DNA of 64,000 bases from NCBI RefSeq assembly GCF_021155765.1, contig NC_060108.1, positions 16,455,025 through 16,519,024 of the forward strand, given 5' to 3'. This stretch comes from Diprion similis (lineage: Eukaryota > Arthropoda > Insecta > Hymenoptera > Diprionidae). The notes beneath the pieces are model-generated. The model did not search any database and had not been told where the DNA came from. It saw nothing but the letters and a program-made list of their open reading frames with translations. The position numbers were made by a program, and so were the translations under genes. Shown here piece by piece: positions 1 through 13,849 of this stretch (the stretch's first letter is position 1; each line of letters opens with the position of its first letter).

Positions 1-315
1 GAATTGATTTGTATGACCGTTTCTTGGCTGATTGGAACCCCAGGAACTCAAAAAACACATCAAAAAGAGCGTAGGACCAACAGCAGACAAATGACGAAGC
101 AAATCTGCAGTTTTTTAGCTGTAACTTTTGAACCGTTGCTCGCAGCGTATTGGGACTGCGCTCAATCGATTTCTCTCGCAAAATTACGTCGGAATAGTAC
201 CTCAAAGAATTGATTGCAGCTCTTTCCAAAGTCGTCGAAATTTTCGCCAAAAATCCAAAGGGGTTAGCCTTACTTTTTTTGTGATTTTTGGAGCCAAAAA
301 TTTCTGGTCTCCGAA

Positions 316-3300
316 TTGATTTGTATGACCGTTTCTTGGCTAATTGGAACCCCAGGAACTCAAAAAACACATCAAAAAGAGCGTAGGACCAACAGCAGAC
401 AAATGACGAAGCAAATCTGCAGTTTTTTGGCTGTAACCTTCGAACCGTTGCTCGCAGCGTATTGGGACTGCGCTCAATCGATTTCTCTCCCAAAATTACG
501 TCGGAATAGTACCTCAAAGAATTAATTGCAGCTCTTTTCAAAGTCGTCAAAATTTTTGCCAAAAATCCAAAGGGGTTAGCCTTACTTTTTTTGTGATTTT
601 TGTAGCCAAAAATTTCTGGTCTCCGAATTGATTTGTATGACCGTTTCTTGGCTAATTGGAACAACAGGAACTCAAAAAACACACCAAAAAGAGCGTAGGA
701 CCAACAGCAGACAAATGACGAAGCAAATCTGCAGTTTTTTGGCTGTAACTTTTGAACCGTTGCTCGCAGCGTATTGGGACTGCGCTCAATCGATTTCTCT
801 TGCAAAATTACGTCAAAATAGTACCTCAAAGAATTGATTGCAGCTCTTTCCAAAGTCGTCGAAATTTTCGCCAAAAATCCAAAGGGGTTAGCCTTACTTT
901 TTTTGTGATTTTTGGAGCCAAAAATTTCTGGTCTCCGAATTGATTTGTATGACCGTTTCTTGGCTAATTGGAACCCCAGGAACTCAAAAAACACATCAAA
1001 AAGAGCGTAGGACCAACAGCAGACAAATGACGAAGCAAATCTGCAGTTTTTTGGCTGTAACTTTTGAACCGTTGCTCGCAGCGTATTGGGACTGCGCTCA
1101 ATCGATTTCTCTCGCAAAATTACGTCGGAATAGTACCTCAAAGAATTGATTGCAGCTCTTTCCAAAGTCGTCGAAATTTTCGCCAAAAATCCAAAGGGGT
1201 TAGCCTTACTTTTTTTGTGATTTTTGGAGCCAAAAATTTCTGGTCTCCGAATTGATTTGTATGACCGTTTCTTGGCTAATTGGAACCCCAGGAACTCAAA
1301 AAACACATCAAAAAGAGCGTAGGACCAACAGCAGACAAATGACGAAGCAAATCTGCAGTTTTTTGGCTGTAACTTTTGAACCGTTGCTCGCAGCGTATTG
1401 GGACTGCGCTCAATCGATTTCTCTCGCAAAATTACGTCGGAATAGGACCTCAAAGAATTGATTGCAGCTCTTTCCAAAGTCGTCGAAATTTTCGCCAAAA
1501 ATCCAAAGGGGTTAGCCTTACTTTTTTTGTGATTTTTGGAGCCAAAAATTTCTGGTTTCCGAATTGATTTGTATGACCGTTTTTTGGCTAATTGGAACCC
1601 CAGGAACTCAAAAAACACATCAAAAAGAGCGTAGGACCAACAGCAGACAAATGACGAAGCAAATCTGCAGTTTTTTGGCTGTAACTTTTGAACCGTTGCT
1701 CGCAGCGTATTGGGACTGCGCTCAATCGATTTCTCTCGCAAAATTACGTCGGAATAGTACCTCAAAGAATTAATTGCAGCTCTTTTCAAAGTCGTCAAAA
1801 TTTTTGCCAAAAATCCAAAGAGGTTAGCCTTACTTTTTTTGTGATTTTTGTAGCCAAAAATTTCTGGTCTCCGAATTGATTTGTATGACTGTTTCTTGGC
1901 TAATTGGAACAACAGGAACTCAAAAAACACACCAAAAAGAGCGTAGGACCAACAGCAGACAAATGACGAAGCAAATCTGCAGTTTTTTGGCTGTAACTTT
2001 TGAACCGTTGCTCGCAGCGTATTGGGACTGCGCTCAATCGATTTCTCTTGCAAAATTACGTCGGAATAGTACCTCAAAGAATTGATTGCAGCTCTTTCCA
2101 AAGTCGTCGAAATTTTCGCCAAAAATCCGAAGGGGTTAGCCTTACTTTTTTTGTGATTTTTGGAGCCAAAAATTTCTGGTCTCCGAATTGATTTGTATGA
2201 CCGTTTCTTGGCTAATTGGAACCCCAGGAACTCAAAAAACACATCAAAAAGAGCGTAGGACCAACAGCAGACAAATGACGAAGCAAATCTGCAGTTTTTT
2301 GGCTGTAACTTTTGAACCGTTGCTCGCAGCGTATTGGAACTGCGCTCAATCGATTTCTCTCGCAAAATTACGTCGGAATAGTACCTCAAAGAATTGATTG
2401 CAGCTCTTTCCAAAGTCGTCGAAATTTTCGCCAAAAATCCAAAGGGGTTAGCCTTACTTTTTTTGTGATTTTTGGAGCCAAAAATTTCTGGTCTCCGAAT
2501 TGATTTGTATGACCGTTTCTTGGCTAATTGGAACCCCAGGAACTCAAAAAACACATCAAAAAGAGCGTAGGACCAACAGCAGACAAATGACGAAGCAAAT
2601 CTGCAGTTTTTTAGCTGTAACTTTTGAACCGTTGCTCGCAGCGTATTGGGACTGCGCTCAATCGATTTCTCTCGCAAAATTACGTCGGAATAGTACCTCA
2701 AAGAATTGATTGCAGCTCTTTCCAAAGTCGTCGAAATTTTCGCCAAAAATCCAAAGGGGTTAGCCTTACTTTTTTTGTGATTTTTGGAGCCAAAAATTTC
2801 TGGTCTCCGAATTGATTTGTATGACCGTTTCTTGGCTAATTGGAACCCCAGGAACTCAAAAAACACATCAAAAAGAGCGTAGGACCAACAGCAGACAAAT
2901 GACGAAGCAAATCTGCAGTTTTTTGGCTGTAACTTTTGAACCGTTGCTCGCAGCGTATTGGGACTGCGCTCAATCGATTTCTCTCGCAAAATTACGTCGG
3001 AATAGGACCTCAAAGAATTGATTGCAGCTCTTTCCAAAGTCGTCGAAATTTTCGCCAAAAATCCAAAGGGGTTAGCCTTACTTTTTTTGTGATTTTTGGA
3101 GCCAAAAATTTCTGGTTTCCGAATTGATTTGTATGACCGTTTTCTGGCTAATTGGAACCCCAGGAACTCAAAAAACACATCAAAAAGAGCGTAGGACCAA
3201 CAGCAGACAAATGACGAAGCAAATCTGCAGTTTTTTGGCTGTAACTTTTGAACCGTTGCTCGCAGCGTATTGGGACTGCGCTCAATCGATTTCTCTCGCA

Positions 3301-6300
3301 AAATTACGTCGGAATAGTACCTCAAAGAATTAATTGCAGCTCTTTTTAAAGTCGTCAAAATTTTTGCCAAAAATCCAAAGGGGTTAGCCTTACTTTTTTT
3401 GTGATTTTTGTAGCCAAAAATTTCTGGTCTCCGAATTGATTTGTATGACCGTTTCTTGGCTAATTGGAACAACAGGAACTCAAAAAACACACCAAAAAGA
3501 GCGTAGGACCAACAGCAGACAAATGACGAAGCAAATCTGCAGTTTTTTGGCTGTAACTTTTGAACCGTTGCTCGCAGCGTATTGGGACTGCGCTCAATCG
3601 ATTTCTCTCGCAAAATTACGTCGGAATAGGACCTCAAAGAATTGATTGCAGCTCTTTCCAAAGTCGTCGAAATTTTCGCCAAAAATCCAAAGGGGTTAGC
3701 CTTACTTTTTTTGTGATTTTTGGAGCCAAAAATTTCTGGTCTCCGAATTGATTTGTATGACCGTTTCTTGGCTAATTGGAACCCCAGGAACTCAAAAAAC
3801 ACATCAAAAAGAGCGTAGGACCAACAGCAGACAAATGACGAAGCAAATCTGCAGTTTTTTGGCTGTAACCTTCGAACCGTTGCTCGCAGCGTATTGGGAC
3901 TGCGCTCAATCGATTTCTCTCCCAAAATTACGTCGGAATAGTACCTCAAAGAATTAATTGCAGCTCTTTTCAAAGTCGTCAAAATTTTTGCCAAAAATCC
4001 AAAGGGGTTAGCCTTACTTTTTTTGTGATTTTTGTAGCCAAAAATTTCTGGTCTCCGAATTGATTTGTATGACCGTTTCTTGGCTAATTGGAACAACAGG
4101 AACTCAAAAAACACACCAAAAAGAGCGTAGGACCAACAGCAGACAAATGACGAAGCAAATCTGCAGTTTTTTGGCTGTAACTTTTGAACCGTTGCTCGCA
4201 GCGTATTGGGACTGCGCTCAATCGATTTCTCTTGCAAAATTACGTCAAAATAGTACCTCAAAGAATTGATTGCAGCTCTTTCCAAAGTCGTCGAAATTTT
4301 CGCCAAAAATCCAAAGGGGTTAGCCTTACTTTTTTTGTGATTTTTGGAGCCAAAAATTTCTGGTCTCCGAATTGATTTGTATGACCGTTTCTTGGCTAAT
4401 TGGAACCCCAGGAACTCAAAAAACACATCAAAAAGAGCGTAGGACCAACAGCAGACAAATGACGAAGCAAATCTGCAGTTTTTTGGCTGTAACTTTTGAA
4501 CCGTTGCTCGCAGCGTATTGGGACTGCGCTCAATCGATTTCTCTCGCAAAATTACGTCGGAATAGTACCTCAAAGAATTGATTGCAGCTCTTTCCAAAGT
4601 CGTCGAAATTTTCGCCAAAAATCCAAAGGGGTTAGCCTTACTTTTTTTGTGATTTTTGGAGCCAAAAATTTCTGGTCTCCGAATTGATTTGTATGACCGT
4701 TTCTTGGCTAATTGGAACCCCAGGAACTCAAAAAACACATCAAAAAGAGCGTAGGACCAACAGCAGACAAATGACGAAGCAAATCTGCAGTTTTTTGGCT
4801 GTAACTTTTGAACCGTTGCTCGCAGCGTATTGGGACTGCGCTCAATCGATTTCTCTCGCAAAATTACGTCGGAATAGGACCTCAAAGAATTGATTGCAGC
4901 TCTTTCCAAAGTCGTCGAAATTTTCGCCAAAAATCCAAAGGGGTTAGCCTTACTTTTTTTGTGATTTTTGGAGCCAAAAATTTCTGGTTTCCGAATTGAT
5001 TTGTATGACCGTTTTTTGGCTAATTGGAACCCCAGGAACTCAAAAAACACATCAAAAAGAGCGTAGGACCAACAGCAGACAAATGACGAAGCAAATCTGC
5101 AGTTTTTTGGCTGTAACTTTTGAACCGTTGCTCGCAGCGTATTGGGACTGCGCTCAATCGATTTCTCTCGCAAAATTACGTCGGAATAGTACCTCAAAGA
5201 ATTAATTGCAGCTCTTTTCAAAGTCGTCAAAATTTTTGCCAAAAATCCAAAGAGGTTAGCCTTACTTTTTTTGTGATTTTTGTAGCCAAAAATTTCTGGT
5301 CTCCGAATTGATTTGTATGACTGTTTCTTGGCTAATTGGAACAACAGGAACTCAAAAAACACACCAAAAAGAGCGTAGGACCAACAGCAGACAAATGACG
5401 AAGCAAATCTGCAGTTTTTTGGCTGTAACTTTTGAACCGTTGCTCGCAGCGTATTGGGACTGCGCTCAATCGATTTCTCTTGCAAAATTACGTCGGAATA
5501 GTACCTCAAAGAATTGATTGCAGCTCTTTCCAAAGTCGTCGAAATTTTCGCCAAAAATCCGAAGGGGTTAGCCTTACTTTTTTTGTGATTTTTGGAGCCA
5601 AAAATTTCTGGTCTCCGAATTGATTTGTATGACCGTTTCTTGGCTAATTGGAACCCCAGGAACTCAAAAAACACATCAAAAAGAGCGTAGGACCAACAGC
5701 AGACAAATGACGAAGCAAATCTGCAGTTTTTTGGCTGTAACTTTTGAACCGTTGCTCGCAGCGTATTGGAACTGCGCTCAATCGATTTCTCTCGCAAAAT
5801 TACGTCGGAATAGTACCTCAAAGAATTGATTGCAGCTCTTTCCAAAGTCGTCGAAATTTTCGCCAAAAATCCAAAGGGGTTAGCCTTACTTTTTTTGTGA
5901 TTTTTGGAGCCAAAAATTTCTGGTCTCCGAATTGATTTGTATGACCGTTTCTTGGCTAATTGGAACCCCAGGAACTCAAAAAACACATCAAAAAGAGCGT
6001 AGGACCAACAGCAGACAAATGACGAAGCAAATCTGCAGTTTTTTAGCTGTAACTTTTGAACCGTTGCTCGCAGCGTATTGGGACTGCGCTCAATCGATTT
6101 CTCTCGCAAAATTACGTCGGAATAGTACCTCAAAGAATTGATTGCAGCTCTTTCCAAAGTCGTCGAAATTTTCGCCAAAAATCCAAAGGGGTTAGCCTTA
6201 CTTTTTTTGTGATTTTTGGAGCCAAAAATTTCTGGTCTCCGAATTGATTTGTATGACCGTTTCTTGGCTAATTGGAACCCCAGGAACTCAAAAAACACAT

Positions 6301-7179
6301 CAAAAAGAGCGTAGGACCAACAGCAGACAAATGACGAAGCAAATCTGCAGTTTTTTGGCTGTAACTTTTGAACCGTTGCTCGCAGCGTATTGGGACTGCG
6401 CTCAATCGATTTCTCTCGCAAAATTACGTCGGAATAGGACCTCAAAGAATTGATTGCAGCTCTTTCCAAAGTCGTCGAAATTTTCGCCAAAAATCCAAAG
6501 GGGTTAGCCTTACTTTTTTTGTGATTTTTGGAGCCAAAAATTTCTGGTTTCCGAATTGATTTGTATGACCGTTTTCTGGCTAATTGGAACCCCAGGAACT
6601 CAAAAAACACATCAAAAAGAGCGTAGGACCAACAGCAGACAAATGACGAAGCAAATCTGCAGTTTTTTGGCTGTAACTTTTGAACCGTTGCTCGCAGCGT
6701 ATTGGGACTGCGCTCAATCGATTTCTCTCGCAAAATTACGTCGGAATAGTACCTCAAAGAATTAATTGCAGCTCTTTTTAAAGTCGTCAAAATTTTTGCC
6801 AAAAATCCAAAGGGGTTAGCCTTACTTTTTTTGTGATTTTTGTAGCCAAAAATTTCTGGTCTCCGAATTGATTTGTATGACCGTTTCTTGGCTAATTGGA
6901 ACAACAGGAACTCAAAAAACACACCAAAAAGAGCGTAGGACCAACAGCAGACAAATGACGAAGCAAATCTGCAGTTTTTTGGCTGTAACTTTTGAACCGT
7001 TGCTCGCAGCGTATTGGGACTGCGCTCAATCGATTTCTCTTGCAAAATTACGTCGGAATAGTACCTCAAAGAATTGATTGCAGCTCTTTCCGAAGTCGTC
7101 GAAATTTTCGCCAAAAATCCAAAGGGGTTAGCCTTACTTTTTTTGTGATTTTTGGAGCCAAAAATTTCTGGTCTCCGAA
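316..7179. repeat. Higher-order repeat A: two copies of an 11-monomer unit
   Basis: Diagnostic variants recur exactly 3,432 bp (11 x 312) apart. The ctcccaaaatt variant monomer at 316 matches 3,748. The cgtcaaaatag monomer at 628 matches 4,060. The aataggacc monomer at 1,252 matches 4,684, and the ttggaactgcg monomer at 2,188 matches 5,620. The cttttta monomer at 3,124 matches 6,556. The match breaks down in the last monomer (3,436 versus 6,868 differ at diagnostic sites). The two 3.4-kb copies are therefore a recent block duplication within the array. Confidence 0.9.
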
Positions 7180-9936
7180 TTGATTTGTATGACCGTTTCT
7201 TGGCTAATTGGAACCCCAGGAACTCAAAAAACACATCAAAAAGAGCGTAGGACCAACAGCAGACAAATGACGAAGCAAATCTGCAGTTTTTTGGCTGTAA
7301 CTTTTGAACCGTTGCTCGCAGCGTATTGGGACTGCGCTCAATCGATTTCTCTCGCAAAATTACGTCGGAATAGTACCTCAAAGAATTGATTGCAGCTCTT
7401 TCCAAAGTCGTCGAAATTTTCGCCAAAAATCCAAAGGGGTTAGCCTTACTTTTTTTGTGATTTTTGGAGCCAAAAATTTCTGGTCTCCGAATTGATTTGT
7501 ATGACCGTTTCTTGGCTAATTGGAACCGCAGGAACTCAAAAAACACATCAAAAAGAGCGTAGGACCAACAGCAGACAAATGACGAAGCAAATCTGCAGTT
7601 TTTTAGCTGTAACTTTTGAACCGTTGCTCGCAGCGTATTGGGACTGCGCTCAATCGATTTCTCTCGCAAAATTACGTCGGAATAGTACCTCAAAGAATTG
7701 ATTGCAGCTCTTTCCAAAGTCGTCGAAATTTTCGCCAAAAATCCAAAGGGGTTAGCCTTACTTTTTTTGTGATTTTTGGAGCCAAAAATTTCTGGTCTAT
7801 GAATTGATTTGTATGACCGTTTCTTGGCTAATTGGAACCCCAGGAACTCAAAAAACACATCAAAAAGAGCGTAGGACCAACAGCAGACAAATGACGAAGC
7901 AAATCTGCAGTTTTTTGGCTGTAACTTTTGAACCGTTGCTCGCGGCGTATTGGGACTGCGCTCAATCGATTTCTCTCGCAAAATTACGTCGGAATAGTAC
8001 CTCAAAGAATTGATTGCAGCTCTTTCCAAAGTCGTCGAAATTTTCGCCAAAAATCCAAAGGGGTTAGCCTTACTTTTTTTGTGATTTTTGGAGCTAAAAA
8101 TTTCTGGTCTCCGAATTGATTTGTATGACCATTTCTTGGCTAATTGGAACCCCAGGAACTCAAAAAACCCATCAAAAAGAGCGTAGGACCAACAGCAGAC
8201 AAATGACGAAGCAAATCTGCAGTTTTTCGGCTGTAACTTTTGAACCGTTGCTCGCAGCGTATTGGGACTGCGCTCAATCGATTTCTCTCGCAGAATTACG
8301 TCGGAATAGTACCTCAAAGAATTGATTGCAGCTCTTTCCAAAGTCGTCGAAAATTTCGCCAAAAATCCAAAGGGGTTAGCCTTACTTTTTTTCGTGATTT
8401 TTGGAGCCAAAAATTTCTGGTCTCCGAATTGATTTGTATGACCGTTTCTTGGCTAATTGGAACCCCAGGAACTCAAAAAACACATCAAAAAGAGCGTAGG
8501 ACCAACAGCAGACAAATGACGAAGCAAATCTGCAGTTTTTTGGCTGTAACTTTTGAACCGTTGCTCGCAGCGTATTGGGACTGCGCTCAATCGATTTCTC
8601 TCGCAAAATTACGTCGGAATAGTACCTCAAAGAATTGATTGCAGCTCTTTCCAAAGTCGTCGAAATTTTCGCCAAAAATCCAAAGGGGTTAGCCTCACTT
8701 TTTTTGTGATTTTTGGAGCTAAAAATTTCTGGTTTCCGAATTGATTTGTATGACCATTTCTTGGCTAATTGGAACCCCAGGAACTAAAAAAACACATCAA
8801 AAAGAGCGTAGGACCAACAGCAGACAAATGACGAAGCAAATCTGCAGTTTTTTGGCTGTAACTTTTGAACCGTTGCTCGCAGCGTATTAAGACTGCGCTC
8901 AATCGATTTCTCTCGCAAAATTACGTCGGAATAGTACCTCAAAGAATTGATTGCAGCTCTTTCCAAAGTCGTCGAAATTTTCGCCAAAAATCCAAAGGGG
9001 TTAGCCTTACTTTTTTTGTGATTTTTGGAGCCAAAAATTTCTGGTCTCCGAATTGATTTGTATGACCGTTTCTTGGCTAATTGAAACCCCAGGAACTCAA
9101 AAAACACATCAAAAAGAGCGTAGGACCAACAGCAGACAAATGACGAAGCAAATCTGCAGTTTTTTGGCTGTAACTTTTGAACCGTTGCTCGCAGCGTATT
9201 GGGACTGCGCTCAATCGATTTCTCTCGCAAAATTACGTCGGAATAGTACCTCACAGAATTGATTGCAGCTCTTTCCAAAGTCGTCGAAATTTTCGCCAAA
9301 AATCCAAAGGGGTTAGCCTTACTTTTTTTGTGATTTTTGGAGCCAAAAATTTCTGGTCTCCGAATTGATTTGTATGACCGTTTCTTGGCTAATTGGAACC
9401 CCAGGAACTCAAAAAACACATCAAAAAGAGCGTAGGACCAACAGCAGACAAATGACGAAGCAAATCTGCAGTTTTTTGGCTGTAACTTTTGAACCGTTGC
9501 TCGCAGCGTATTGGGACTGCGCTCAATCGATTTCTCTCGCAAAATTACGTCGGAATAGTACCTCAAAGAATTGATTGCAGCTCTTTCCAAAGTCGTCGAA
9601 ATTTTCGCCAAAAATCCAAAGGGGTTAGCCTTACTTTTTTTGTGATTTTTGGAGCCAAAAATTTCTGGTCTCCGAATTGATTTGTATGACCGTTTCTTGG
9701 CTAATTGGAACCCCAGGAACTCAAAAAACACATCAAAAAGAGCGTAGGACCAACAGCAGACAAATGACGAAGCAAATCTGCAGTTTTTTGGCTGTAACTT
9801 TTGAACCGTTGCTCGCAGCGTATTGGGACTGCGCTCAATCGATTTCTCTCGCAAAATTACGTCGGAATAGTACCTCAAAGAATTGATTGCAGCTCTTTCC
9901 AAAGTCGTCGAAATTTTCGCCAAAAATCCAAAGGGG

Positions 9937-9940
<4 letters not shown>

Positions 9941-9967
<27 letters not shown>

Positions 9968-10058
9968 GATATCTCCCATTTCGGTGAACACAATACATTT
10001 TTTTTTTTTTTTAAATACGCTACATAGTTATACTTGTAATTTTATACAGTGTTTTTAG
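9941..10058 (-). mobile_element. 118-bp retroposon 3' end inserted in a satellite monomer
   Basis: The monomer is interrupted after aaggggttag and resumes at ttagcc, so TTAG is the only target duplication visible. Spacing confirms the size: markers on either side are 118 bp further apart than a multiple of 312. Read on the minus strand the insert has an A-rich stretch, then an AATAAA, and ends in about five ACTAA units (TTTAG on the plus strand). A polyadenylation signal followed by a short tandem tail is typical of a heavily 5'-truncated non-LTR retrotransposon or its non-autonomous derivative. No coding part remains, so the family is not identified. Confidence 0.7.
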
Positions 10059-13000
10059 CCTTACTTTTTTTGTGATTTTTGGAGCTAAAAATTTCTGGTC
10101 TCCGAATTGATTTGTATGACCATTTCTTGGCTAATTGGAACCCCAGGAACTCAAAAAACCCATCAAAAAGAGCGTAGGACCAACAGCAGACAAATGACGA
10201 AGCAAATCTGCAGTTTTTTGGCTGTAACTTTCGAACCGTTGCTCGCAGCGTATTGGGACTGCGCTCAATCGATTTCTCTCGCAAAATTACGTCGGAATAG
10301 TACCTCAAAGAATTGATTGCAGCTCTTTCCAGGGTCGTCGAAATTTTCGCCAAAAATCCAAAGGGGTTAGCCTTACTTTTTTTGTGATTTTTAGAGCTAA
10401 AAATTTCTGGTCTCCGAATTGATTTGTACGACCATTTCTTGGCTAATTGGAACCCCGGGAACTCAAAAAACACATCAAAAAGAGCGTAGGACCAACAGCA
10501 GACAAATGACGAAGCAAATCTGCAGTTTTTTGGCTGTAACTTTTGAACCGTTGCTCGCAGCGTATTGGGACTGCGCTCAATCGATTTCTCTCGCAAAATT
10601 ACGTCGGAATAGTACCTTACAGAATTGATTGCAGCTCTTTCCAAAGTCGTCGAAATTTTCGCCAAAAATCCAAAGGGGTTAGCCTTACTTTTTTTGTGAT
10701 TTTTGGAGCCAAAAATTTCTGGTCTCCGAATTGATTTGTATGACCGTTTCTTGGCTAACTGGAACCCCAGGAACTCAAAAAACACATCAAAAAGAGCGTA
10801 GGACCAACAGCAGACAAATGACGAAGCAAATCTGCAGTTTTTTGGCTGTAACTTTTGAACCGTTGCTCGCAGCGTATTGGGACTGCGCTCAATCGATTTC
10901 TCTCGCAAAATTACGTCGGAATAGTACCTCAAAGAATTGATTGCAGCTCTTTCCAAAGTCGTCGAAATTTTCGCCAAAAATCCAAAGGGGTTAGCCTTAC
11001 TTTTTTTGTGATTTTTGGAGCCAAAAATTTCTGGTCTCCGAATTGATTTGTATGACCGTTTCTTGGCTAATTGGAACCCCAGGAACTCAAAAAACACATC
11101 AAAAAGAGCGTAGGACCAACAGCAGACAAATGACGAAGCAAATCTGCAGTTTTTTGGCTGTAACTTTTGAACCGTTGCTCGCAGCGTATTGGGACTGCGC
11201 TCAATCGATTTCTCTCACAAAATTACGTCGGAATAGTACCTCAAAGAATTGATTGCAGCTCTTTCCAAAGTCGTCGAAATTTTCGCCAAAAATCCAAAGG
11301 GGTTAGCCTTACTTTTTTTGTGATTTTTGGAGCTAAAAATTTCTGGTCTCCGAATTGATTTGTATGACCATTTCTTGGCTAATTGGAACCCCAGGAACTC
11401 AAAAAACCCATCAAAAAGAGCGTAGGACCAACAGCAGACAAATGACGAAGCAAATCTGCAGTTTTTTGGCTGTAACTTTCGAACCGTTGCTCGCAGCGTA
11501 TTGGGACTGCGCTCAATCGATTTCTCTCGCAAAATTACGTCGGAATAGTACCTCAAAGAATTGATTGCAGCTCTTTCCAAAGTCGTCGAAATTTTCGCCA
11601 AAAATCCAAAGGGGTTAGCCTTCCTTTTTTTGTGATTTTTGGAGCTAAAAATTTCTGGTCTCCGAATTGATTTGTATGACCATTACTTGGCTAATTGGAA
11701 CCCCGGGAACTCAAAAAACACATCAAAAAGAGCGTAGGACCAACAGCAGACAAATGACGAAGCAAATCTGCAGTTTTTTGGCTGTAACTTTTGAACCGTT
11801 GCTCGCAGCGTATTGGGACTGCGCTCAATCGATTTCTCTCGCAAAATTACGTCGGAATAGTACCTCAAAGAATTGATTGCAGCTCTTTCCAAAGTCGTCG
11901 AAATTTTCGCCAAAAATCCAAAGGGGTTAGCCTTACTTTTTTTGTGATTTTTGGAGCCAAAAATTTCTGGTCTCCGAATTGATTTGTATGACCGTTTCTT
12001 GGCTAATTGGAACTCCAGGAACTCAAAAAACACATCAAAAAGAGCGTAGGACCAACAGCAGACAAATGACGAAGCAAATCTGCAGTTTTTTGGCTGTAAC
12101 TTTTGAACCGTTGCTCGCAGCGTATTGGGACTGGGCTCAATCGATTTCTCTCGCAAAATTACGTCGGAATAGGACCTCAAAGAATTGATTGCAGCTCTTT
12201 CCAAAGTCGTCGAAATTTTCGCCAAAAATCCAAAGGGGTTAGCCTTACTTTTTTTGTGATTTTTGGAGCCAAAAATTTCTGGTCTCCGAATTGATTTGTT
12301 TGACCGTTTTTTGGCTAATTGGAACCCCAGGAACTCAAAAAACACATCAAAAAGAGCGTAGGACCAACAGCAGACAAATGACGAAGCAAATCTGCAGTTT
12401 TTTGGCTGTAACTTTTGAACCGTTGCTCGCAGCGTATTGGGACTGCGCTCAATCGATTTCTCTCGCAAAATTACGTAGGAATAGTACCTCAAAGAATTAA
12501 TTGCAGCTCTTTTCAAAGTCGTCAAAATTTTTGCCAAAAATCCAAAGGGGTTAGCCTTACTTTTTTTGTGATTTTTGTAGCCAAAAATTTCTGGTCTCCG
12601 AATTGATTTGTATGACCGTTTCTTGGCTAATTGGAACCCCAGGAACTCAAAAAACACACCAAAAAGAGCGTAGGACCAACAGCAGACAAATGACGAAGCA
12701 AATCTGCAGTTTTTTGGCTGTAACTTTTGAACCGTTGCTCGCAGCGTATTGGGACTGCGCTCAATCGATTTCTCTCGCAAAATTACGTCGGAATAGTACC
12801 TCACAGAATTGATTGCAGCTCTTTCCAAAGTCGTCGAAATTTTCGCCAAAAATCCAAAGGGGTTAGCCTTACTTTTTTTGTGATTTTTGGAGCCAAAAAT
12901 TTCTGGTCTCCGAATTGATTTGTATGACCGTTTTTTGGCTAATTGGAACCCCAGGAACTCAAAAAACACATCAAAAAGAGCGTAGGACCAACAGCAGACA

Positions 13001-13849
13001 AATGACGAAGCAAATCTGCAGTTTTTTGGCTGTAACTTTTGAACCGTTGCTCGCAGCGTATTGGGACTGCGCTCAATCGATTTCTCTCGCAAAATTACGT
13101 CGGAATGGTACCTCAAAGAATTGATTGCAGCTCTTTCCAAAGTCGTCGAAATTTTCGCCAAAAATCCAAAGGGGTTAGCCTTACTTTTTTTGTGATTTTT
13201 GGAGCCAAAAATTTCTGGTCTCCGAATTGATTTGTATGACCGTTTCTTGGCTAATTGGAACCCCAGGAACTCAAAAAACTTATCAAAAAGAGCGTAGGAC
13301 CAACAGCAGACAAATGACGAAGCAAATCTGCAGTTTTTTGGCTGTAACTTTTGAACCGTTGCTCGCAGCGTATTGGGACTGCGCTCAATCGATTTCTCTC
13401 GCAAAATTACGTCGGAATAGTACCTCAAAGAATTGATTGCAGCTCTTTCCAAAGTCGTCGAAATTTTCGCCAAAAATCCAAAGGGGTTAGCCTTACTTTT
13501 TTTGTGATTTTTGGAGCTAAAAATTTCTGGTCTCCGAATTGATTTGTATGACCATTTCTTGGCTAATTGGAACCCCAGGAACTCAAAAAACCCATCAAAA
13601 AGAGCGTAGGACCAACAGCAGACAAATGACGAAGCAAATCTGCAGTTTTTTGGCTGTAACTTTCGAACCGTTGCTCGCAGCGTATTGGGACTGCGCTCAA
13701 TCGATTTCTCTCGCAAAATTACGTCGGAATAGTACCTCAAAGAATTGATTGCAGCTCTTTCCAAAGTCGTCGAAATTTTCGCCAAAAATCCAAAGGGGTT
13801 AGCCTTACTTTTTTTGTGATTTTTGGAGCTAAAAATTTCTGGTCTCCGA

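Noticed and set aside
9937-9964. (TTTAG)n as an internal telomeric repeat
   Set aside because: Only about five units are present, attached to an AATAAA and inside a 118-bp insert, so a retrotransposon tail explains it better. The classical insect telomere unit is TTAGG.
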